Shown: positions 58,122-64,000 of the stretch, in pieces | How positions within the stretch are numbered: position 1 is the first letter of the stretch | Layout of the letters: every line of letters begins with the position of its first letter | Assembly: GCF_012641515.1 (NCBI RefSeq) | Contig: NZ_JABAHY010000008.1 | Coordinates: 1-64,000, forward strand | Direction of reading: 5' to 3' | Length of the DNA stretch: 64,000 nucleotides | Source of the DNA: Nesterenkonia sedimenti | GTDB lineage: Bacteria; Actinomycetota; Actinomycetes; Actinomycetales; Micrococcaceae | The notes under the pieces: model-generated | The model's input: the letters and a program-made list of their open reading frames with translations, nothing else | What the model was told of the DNA's origin: nothing | Databases searched by the model: none | Position numbers and translations under genes: made by a program

Positions 58122-58799
58122 ATGGCGCAGGATTATGGCGCACCATTCGACGCTACCGAGCAGCCAGCAAAGAAGCCTAAGAAATGGCCTTGGATTGTTG
58201 GGATCGCAGGCTCCTTATTCGTGGGAATCGGAATCGGAGCCGCAGGAGGAGACTCTGAGCCAGAGGCAGCTGAGGAAACTGAGACCACGGTTGAAGTCGA
58301 AGTTGAGCCGGAGGACATTGAAGAACGCCGGACTGAGCTCGATGAGCGTGAGGCTGACATTGATGAGCGTGAAGAGGCGCTAACAGCCCTCGAATCTGAT
58401 TTGGATGAGCGTGAGGATCAACTCGCTGAGGCACAGGCAGTGCTAAATGAGCAAGAAGCAGAGGAAGAGGAGCTCGCCGCAGCGGAGGAAGACGAAGATG
58501 ACGACGACGATGTGACCTCGGGCCAGCGCAATGCCCTCCGGTCAGCCGAGTCGTACCTCGCTTACACCGGTTTCTCTCGCCAGGGCCTCATTGAGCAGTT
58601 GGAGTTCGAGGATTTCTCCCGCGAGGATGCAGAGTATGCCGTGGATAATGTGGAAGTCGATTGGAACGAACAGGCCGTTAGGTCAGCAGAGTCGTACCTT
58701 GAATTTACGTCCTTCTCGCTGCAAGGGCTGATCGACCAGCTCGTGTTCGAAGGCTTCACCCAAGAGCAAGCTGAACACGGCGCCAACGAAGCGTACTGA
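58122..58799 (+). CDS. membrane-anchored protein with coiled coil and two Ltp-type repeats
   Basis: 225 residues from ATG 58122, with AGGGGGAAATC in front; an upstream GTG lacks a site. A short cytoplasmic N-terminus is followed by one membrane helix (about 20-42, PWIVGIAGSLFVGIGIGAAG), a long acidic coiled coil (about 60-120, DERE heptads), a poly-Asp stretch and two repeats of about 42 residues (ALRSAESYLAYTGFSRQGLI and AVRSAESYLEFTSFSLQGLI) of the host-surface lipoprotein Ltp type. No lipobox Cys is present. Ltp of a streptococcal prophage blocks DNA entry of infecting phage; here that role is inference. Confidence 0.75.
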   Translation: MAQDYGAPFDATEQPAKKPKKWPWIVGIAGSLFVGIGIGAAGGDSEPEAAEETETTVEVEVEPEDIEERRTELDEREADIDEREEALTALESDLDEREDQLAEAQAVLNEQEAEEEELAAAEEDEDDDDDVTSGQRNALRSAESYLAYTGFSRQGLIEQLEFEDFSREDAEYAVDNVEVDWNEQAVRSAESYLEFTSFSLQGLIDQLVFEGFTQEQAEHGANEAY

Positions 58800-58805
58800 G
58801 TAACA

Positions 58806-58847
58806 CGTGAGGGTGGGGTACATATGAGCCCCACCCTCACGTTTATT
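58806..58847 (+). terminator. terminator after the Ltp-like gene
   Basis: CGTGAGGGTGGGG (58806-58818) pairs perfectly with CCCCACCCTCACG (58829-58841), followed by TTTATT. It separates the Ltp-like gene from the DUF6361 unit. Confidence 0.85.
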
Positions 58848-58878
58848 CTGGGAAGAGCCTGGTCACAGAGGGAGGACA

Positions 58879-60144
58879 ATGGCGTCGTCGATATCTTGGT
58901 TGGATGCCTCTAGCGAAGAGCAGAAGCGGATGCGGGAGATCCTTGGGTTGTTCTCAGACAAGGAAAGTCGTGAGGAACTCGGGCTGGGGCAGATCCGTGA
59001 TGCTCTGGGCGACGGGCTCTTCCCTGGTACGTCCACGCTGCACACTCGCGCCCGCTATATGCTCTTCAGCCCGTGGATTTTCCAACAGATCTCAACTCGG
59101 CGCGGAACCCTAGAGGACGCGCGCAAACTCGAACTGACGCTAGTGAATACCCTCAGGGATCAAGGCAGCCGCAATGAGGGGATCATTGGCTATGAAGCGG
59201 GCAGTGCACTGCAGACTATGCCCTCCACCATTTATTGGTCAGCATTGAGCACCTACGGCATTCTGCAGAACCCCAATCTGAACCGCGAACAAGCGCTGAG
59301 CCTGCATGGGGCTCACGCGGCTACCGAACTTGAAGAATTGGGCGAGGCCACGCTTCGCGCATGGCACGCAGGCATTCCTGAAGCGCCCGAGGGATTTCCC
59401 AATGAAGTTCCTGAGGGCATGGAGCTGACCTTTGAAGAAGCCGACTGGCTGCGGGAGCGCATCATCTATAGCCAACCAGAGTCCATGCTCGCCCACCTTG
59501 CAGCTCAGCCCTCCCTTACTGAAAACGCAGTCCCTTGGGAAGAACCTGCAGCCCTGGCGGCAACGGGTGAACGTGCGCGCATTCTTCACCATGCCCAACG
59601 TTTTTCCGAAGTCATCCACGGTGCTCAACTGCTCTATAACCTGCTGATCGCCGAAAGCTACGAGGCCGCAGGTTTCACGAAAATAGAGAACCCTGCGGAA
59701 AGCTTCACCCAGCGGTACGGCGAGTGGGCGCAAGAGTTCGTTGATAACCAACCCGCGACGGATTGGGATATTGAGGATTTCTTCCTGGTGATCACAAAGA
59801 TCCGTGGGTCTCGTCTGGGTGCTTCAAGTGAGGCGTTCGTACGTGACTGGGTGAAAATACTCGACGGCGCAGACCCGCGCACCTTCACCACTTCTAGCGC
59901 GGCCGGGGATCTCGTCAGGAAGCGGGAAAGCCGGAATAAGGGCGCGATGGCGCGGATTGGCAATAAGAAGCGCCTAGAGACCTGGGGCGGCAGCTCAGGT
60001 GCTGGTAGTTACGTTTACCGCTGGTCTTATGTGAAAACCATTCTGGGCGATATCCAAACTGCCCTGGCATCTGGACCCACCGGGGAAACGGCACAGGACC
60101 GAACAGAACCAGCGGAAATCCTTGAGGTCGCACAGCATGCTTGA
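58879..60144 (+). CDS. DUF6361 protein, ZacA-like candidate
   Basis: 421 residues. The N-terminal block SISWLDASSEEQKRMREILG, ESREELGLGQIRDALGDGLF and PGTSTLHTRARYMLFSPW is characteristic of DUF6361. The C-terminus has RWSYVKTILGD after a Gly/Ser-rich turn. No catalytic motif is evident. The GGGAGGACA ribosome site is strong. It is the first gene of a three-gene run and overlaps the PLD gene by 8 bp. DUF6361 proteins occur, from memory, in the Azaca anti-phage system together with PLD and helicase proteins; the role as sensor, adaptor or effector is unknown. Confidence 0.75.
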   Translation: MASSISWLDASSEEQKRMREILGLFSDKESREELGLGQIRDALGDGLFPGTSTLHTRARYMLFSPWIFQQISTRRGTLEDARKLELTLVNTLRDQGSRNEGIIGYEAGSALQTMPSTIYWSALSTYGILQNPNLNREQALSLHGAHAATELEELGEATLRAWHAGIPEAPEGFPNEVPEGMELTFEEADWLRERIIYSQPESMLAHLAAQPSLTENAVPWEEPAALAATGERARILHHAQRFSEVIHGAQLLYNLLIAESYEAAGFTKIENPAESFTQRYGEWAQEFVDNQPATDWDIEDFFLVITKIRGSRLGASSEAFVRDWVKILDGADPRTFTTSSAAGDLVRKRESRNKGAMARIGNKKRLETWGGSSGAGSYVYRWSYVKTILGDIQTALASGPTGETAQDRTEPAEILEVAQHA

Positions 60145-62032
60145 GCCGAATAATCGTTCCCTGCTCACTGAGATGTTGCAGCCACCTCGCGGATACAGCC
60201 TGGCACATGCTGTGGGCACTACCTTCACCTTGGATTTAGCCACAGCGCTCTCCATTCCGTTGAGCTTTGCCTCGCGGAATTTGGTTGCTCATGACGACGT
60301 CGGAATCCTCGCGGCCCTGGCTCAGTACAGTGACCGGATCACCATTTTCACCCAAGCCGGGCATATCAGTTCCGGTATGCGTTCGGAGCTGGTGGCGCTG
60401 CTGGAAGAAGTCATTCACCCGGTGAATCCGACAACCGGTATTTTTCACCCCAAAGTATGGTTCCTGGAATTTGAGAAGGACGACGACGTCGGGAACCAGT
60501 CTCCGGGATCCGCAGCGCGTGAACCTCAGCGTGCCTACCGGTTCCTGTGCCTGAGCAGGAACCTGACCGAGGACCGCAGTTGGGACCTGAGCGTCAGGCT
60601 GGACGGCAAATCAGCCACACCTGCGAACCATGACGAGTGCACCAGACGCAATCAGCCTCTGGTTGATCTGCTGACTCGACTACCAGAGATGAGCATCAGC
60701 GGTGTTCCGGCTGAGCGAACCCAGCAGATTCATGGCCTGGCGGAGCGAGTTTCTTTAGTGGACTGGGAACTACCGCCTGGGATAACGGACCTGGAATTCC
60801 ACCTTCTTGATGGTTCTGATGGTCGCTTACCTAATGGTTCGGCCATGTTCGAGGTTCCGGCCCGGGACGTTTTGACGATCTCACCTTTCGTGACAGCACA
60901 AGGTATGCACGCGGCTTTCGGCGATGTATCGCAATTCAGCACGTTGATTTCCCGGCCAGACGCCATTGACCAGCTGCCCACGGAAGCACTGCAGACCGGA
61001 AGTGCAGCCACGAGTCTGCAGACGTTTGTGCTGGATGATTTGCTTACCGAAGTCGAGGGTACGGAAGCCGGAACACTTTCGGGTCTTCACGCTAAGGCTG
61101 TTTTCCTACGCGAAAGGCGATACTCTAGCCGCTCTCGAGCGCTCATCGGTTCGGCCAATCTCACCGGTGGCGGACTTCATCGCAATGTGGAGTTGATGGT
61201 GGAACTACACGGTCACACGCGCCAGCTTGGCCCGGAGAAAGTGCTCGAGTCCCTGCGTTCTATGTTGGAACCGTATCCTTCCAACGGTGGTCAGGAAGCC
61301 AGCGATGTTGAGGTAGGACGCCAAGCATTAGCAGCACAACTACGGCAGCTCGCCGTCGGGAAATTCCATCTCGAAGTGACCGATGGTGATCCCTACGGTG
61401 CAGAAATCTGGTGCGAGCCGTCGGTACACGAGAAAGTCAGCGAACTGACTGAACAAGGCATCGAACTTACCTGGGCGTTGCACACCCAGAAGGGCCAGAA
61501 TCAGCCAATGCCTACCCACGCTGAGGAGCGCACCGAGCTGCGGAATCTGCAGCTAGCGGCCATCTCCCCATTCCTTCAGCTCACCGCCACCCAACGCATT
61601 GACGGTACGGAAATCTCCGACAGCACAATCGTCTCCGCGGAACTGCACCATGATGTCCCGGGAAGGCGGGACGCGGTACTGGCCAGGGGAATCGCGGACT
61701 CTGAAGCGTTCTTCAAACTCCTCGCACTGTTGCTGAACACCGGCGCTGAGGGCATCGGGCTCGGGGCAGCAAACGGTGAGGCCGCTGGCCAATGGGGTAG
61801 TCACGCTGCCCATCCTGCACTGTTTGAGTCGCTGTTGCGTTCCCTCGCACGCGGTGACGATGGGCTTGAGGTGGTCCAACGCATCCTCGCTGAGATCCAA
61901 AACCAATCCGAGGGGGAAGGCCAGGAAGCTATCAATTTGCCGGAGGGCTTCACCGAACTCTGGGCGAACGTGTGGACGGCCCGGCAGTCTCAGTTGCAGT
62001 CCGGCAAGGGGAAGAAAGGCGCAACCTCATGA
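60137..62032 (+). CDS. phospholipase D-like (double HKD) protein, ZacB-like candidate
   Basis: 631 residues from ATG 60137; an upstream TTG frame is open but unneeded. Two HKD-type motifs are visible: HPK at 104-106 with the following CLSRN (about 138-142), and HAK at 318-320 with GSANLTGGG (about 338-346) and RNVE (349-352). Two copies would make the usual PLD active site within one chain, fitting a nuclease or phosphodiesterase. No signal peptide or membrane helix. It overlaps the helicase gene by ATGA. Confidence 0.8.
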   Translation: MLEPNNRSLLTEMLQPPRGYSLAHAVGTTFTLDLATALSIPLSFASRNLVAHDDVGILAALAQYSDRITIFTQAGHISSGMRSELVALLEEVIHPVNPTTGIFHPKVWFLEFEKDDDVGNQSPGSAAREPQRAYRFLCLSRNLTEDRSWDLSVRLDGKSATPANHDECTRRNQPLVDLLTRLPEMSISGVPAERTQQIHGLAERVSLVDWELPPGITDLEFHLLDGSDGRLPNGSAMFEVPARDVLTISPFVTAQGMHAAFGDVSQFSTLISRPDAIDQLPTEALQTGSAATSLQTFVLDDLLTEVEGTEAGTLSGLHAKAVFLRERRYSSRSRALIGSANLTGGGLHRNVELMVELHGHTRQLGPEKVLESLRSMLEPYPSNGGQEASDVEVGRQALAAQLRQLAVGKFHLEVTDGDPYGAEIWCEPSVHEKVSELTEQGIELTWALHTQKGQNQPMPTHAEERTELRNLQLAAISPFLQLTATQRIDGTEISDSTIVSAELHHDVPGRRDAVLARGIADSEAFFKLLALLLNTGAEGIGLGAANGEAAGQWGSHAAHPALFESLLRSLARGDDGLEVVQRILAEIQNQSEGEGQEAINLPEGFTELWANVWTARQSQLQSGKGKKGATS

Positions 62033-64000
62033 GTGCAGTAGATCTGGACGCGGTCTTGGCCGGATTGCGTGACTTCCAAATCGACGCGGTGGAACACGTC
62101 AGCGAACAGTTCTACGGTGAGGACGCCCAGCAGCGAAGCGGGCGATTCTTGATCGCGGATGAGACCGGCCTGGGTAAGAGCGTGATCGCCCGGGGTGTAG
62201 TGGCCAAAGCCATCCGGGAGCTGGAAGCTGATCCCAACGTAGACCGCATCACTATCGTCTATATCTGCAGTAACCGTGATCTGGCGGGCCAGAACCTGGG
62301 CCGCTTGAATGTGACTGGCCAGCGTGAGATTGCCATGGCTACTCGGCTCTCCTTATTAGCTAAGGAGACTGCGCGGCTGAAGGAAACCGCCCAGGAACAG
62401 AACCATGCGCCGCAGGAATCGCCGGAAGATAGTGCGGTTGAAAGCCCCGCGCAGAAGCCCATCAACCTGGTGTCTTTCACCCCGGGGACCTCCTTCACCA
62501 CAGCATCCTGGAGGCAGGGCAGCGCCGAGGAGCGGGCACTATTGGTATTGCTCCTAGACGAGTTGCTGGAACAGACTCCGCACCAGCAGCACCTGACCCG
62601 TGTGATGTTTCGGGGCACGGTTTCCTCCGCCCAGCGGTTCAGTGACCTCTACGTAGGTGGGTTGGCTGAAAAATTCGACGACGACGGGATTGACCCGGCC
62701 ATCAGAAACGAGTTCGATCGGCTAGCGCGCCCGGAAGCTGTCCCTGAATTCATCAGGGTGCGCGATTGGATGGCCGATGTTTACCCGGAAGGGCATGAGG
62801 AACTAGATATGCCAGCACCGGATGTTCCGTGGGACATCTGGCACCCGTTGCAGAACGCTATATCCAAACTTCGAGCCCTGCTTGCCCGTGCGAGCGTGCA
62901 GACCCTGCAACCGAACCTGGTGATCTTGGATGAGTTCCAGCGTTTCAAATCACTGTTGGACCCTGAGCGTGGGGGAGAGTCTGCGGAGTTAGCGGATGCG
63001 CTTTTTAGCTACCCGGATGCGAAGGTCCTGCTGCTCTCGGCTACCCCATATAAGCCGTTTACTCGGGCGGACGAGGATGAAGAGGACCACTACGAAGACT
63101 TCCTCGCCACCATCAGTTTTCTGTCTGGTCACAATCCGGAGAAAGTCGCTAACGTCCGTGCGGCGCTTAGTCATTACCGAGATGCGGTCGGCACCGGTCA
63201 CGGAGCCGAAGCTGCAGCTGAGGAGGTACGTGCCGAACTGTTGCCGGTGATGAGCCGTTCGGAACGTCCCAGTCTGATCGAAGAACGGGATCTCGTCTCC
63301 ATGCGGCATATTGATGTGCCTGTACCTAGCGCAGAGGATCTCTCCGAGTGGGTGGCACTGGCAGATCTTGGAAAGTCCCTCGGCTCGGCGGTGAGCCCGG
63401 AGTACTGGAAGTCGGTTCCGTATTTTGTGAACTTCATGAGTGGCTATCGGATTGGTCAACAGTTGACCGAGCTGCCACCAGGGCCACAGCGGCAAGCAAT
63501 CGCGAAGAACCTACGACAGATGCGTTCCTTAAAGAAAACTGCGGTAGAACGTAGTGCGGAGCTTGATCCAGGCAGCGGACCGCTGCGCGCGTTGATCGCC
63601 GAAACTCTGGACCAAGAGTGGTGGAAGTTATTGTGGATGCCACCCTCCATGCCTTACCTCACGCCTGGGCCGGTCTATTCCTCGGTGGAGCCGGGCAGCG
63701 TCACCAAACAGGTGCTCTTCTCGGCGTGGTCTGCAGCACCCACAGCTATAGCAACGCTCCTGAGCCACGAGGCCGAACGGCGCATGATGGGCTTAGGCAA
63801 GCGCGGGCGCAATGCCGATGCCCCGGAGAACGCCACCCAGCGGTTCACATACCGGCGCGATGAGGACGGACAGGGCACGAGTCTTTCGACCTTGGCTATT
63901 TTCTGGCCGCACCCGAGCCTGCTCTCCCGTACTGATCAGCTCCAAGCTGCACGAGAGAACCATGGACTACTAGACCCTAAGTTGCTGGTAGATACGCTGC
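62029..64000 (+). CDS. SF2 helicase, ZacC-like candidate (cut by window end)
   Basis: 657 residues are visible from ATG 62029; the gene continues beyond the window. Motif I is ADETGLGKS (about 43-51), motif II is LDEFQRF (DEFQ, 301-304), and motif III is LLSATPY (335-341). A long insertion (about 110-290) separates motif I from motif II. The conserved C-terminal helicase lobe is not reached. A start overlapping the PLD stop suggests translational coupling. It is likely a DNA translocase in the defence unit, by context. Confidence 0.8.
   Translation, partial: MSAVDLDAVLAGLRDFQIDAVEHVSEQFYGEDAQQRSGRFLIADETGLGKSVIARGVVAKAIRELEADPNVDRITIVYICSNRDLAGQNLGRLNVTGQREIAMATRLSLLAKETARLKETAQEQNHAPQESPEDSAVESPAQKPINLVSFTPGTSFTTASWRQGSAEERALLVLLLDELLEQTPHQQHLTRVMFRGTVSSAQRFSDLYVGGLAEKFDDDGIDPAIRNEFDRLARPEAVPEFIRVRDWMADVYPEGHEELDMPAPDVPWDIWHPLQNAISKLRALLARASVQTLQPNLVILDEFQRFKSLLDPERGGESAELADALFSYPDAKVLLLSATPYKPFTRADEDEEDHYEDFLATISFLSGHNPEKVANVRAALSHYRDAVGTGHGAEAAAEEVRAELLPVMSRSERPSLIEERDLVSMRHIDVPVPSAEDLSEWVALADLGKSLGSAVSPEYWKSVPYFVNFMSGYRIGQQLTELPPGPQRQAIAKNLRQMRSLKKTAVERSAELDPGSGPLRALIAETLDQEWWKLLWMPPSMPYLTPGPVYSSVEPGSVTKQVLFSAWSAAPTAIATLLSHEAERRMMGLGKRGRNADAPENATQRFTYRRDEDGQGTSLSTLAIFWPHPSLLSRTDQLQAARENHGLLDPKLLVDTL

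Overview
The window looks like chromosome from a moderately high-GC actinobacterium, most likely Micrococcales and Micrococcaceae-like. The reasons are the gene order rib-his-trp-lgt-gltBD-pyk, a PdtaR-type ANTAR regulator, HGxxPAAW and Trp-operon-associated membrane proteins, and several start codons placed where transcription would begin (leaderless starts). The genus cannot be fixed from the sequence alone.

Left edge (1-7 kb) is accessory and decayed. An ECF41/SigJ-like sigma factor is divergent from an NmrA-type oxidoreductase. Next come a VOC protein, the tail of an ISL3 transposase gene, a degenerate IS3 element, two gene relics (a MazG-like C-terminus and an NAD(P)-binding reductase), an intact MarR-VOC dioxygenase pair, a cysteine desulfurase relic and the front half of an ISL3 element.

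The core (7.1-55.9 kb) is housekeeping. In order it holds tRNA-Glu and tRNA-Gln, gltX, an FAH-family hydrolase, a DUF885 metallopeptidase, and the branched-chain amino acid block on the minus strand (ilvD; then ilvB-ilvN-ilvC-serA-metG-leuB-ilvE). The ilvB transcript starts with a 17-residue Leu/Val/Ile-rich leader peptide and a hairpin, which is a classic attenuator. A large secreted subtilase with two chitin-binding-type domains follows, then pdtaR, a SWIM/SNF2 helicase, tRNA-Leu, pyk, gltBD, lgt and a nearly gapless minus-strand run ribD-ribE/BA-ribH-hisE-hisG-hisF-hisI-trpE-(membrane proteins)-trpC-trpB-trpA. The riboflavin genes sit behind an FMN riboswitch. Riboflavin synthase, DHBP synthase and GTP cyclohydrolase II are fused in one 658-residue protein. 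Upstream of this riboswitch lies a decayed second unit: half of another FMN riboswitch joined to a fragment of a RibM/PnuC-type riboflavin transporter. Four tRNAs (Gly, Val, Cys, Gly) and the plus-strand unit RecB-like nuclease, def-fmt-rsmB-rpe complete the core.

The right edge (55.8-64 kb) is accessory again. A LuxR-family regulator is frameshifted and cut by an IS3 fragment whose 3' end matches the left-edge IS3. Beyond it are an unrecognised, possibly nuclease-like protein, a membrane-anchored protein with two Ltp-type repeats (a fold linked to phage superinfection exclusion), and a tightly overlapping three-gene unit: DUF6361 protein, double-HKD phospholipase D-like protein and SF2 helicase (cut by the window end). 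The last three match, from memory, the composition of the Azaca anti-phage system, so this end is best read as a small defence island.
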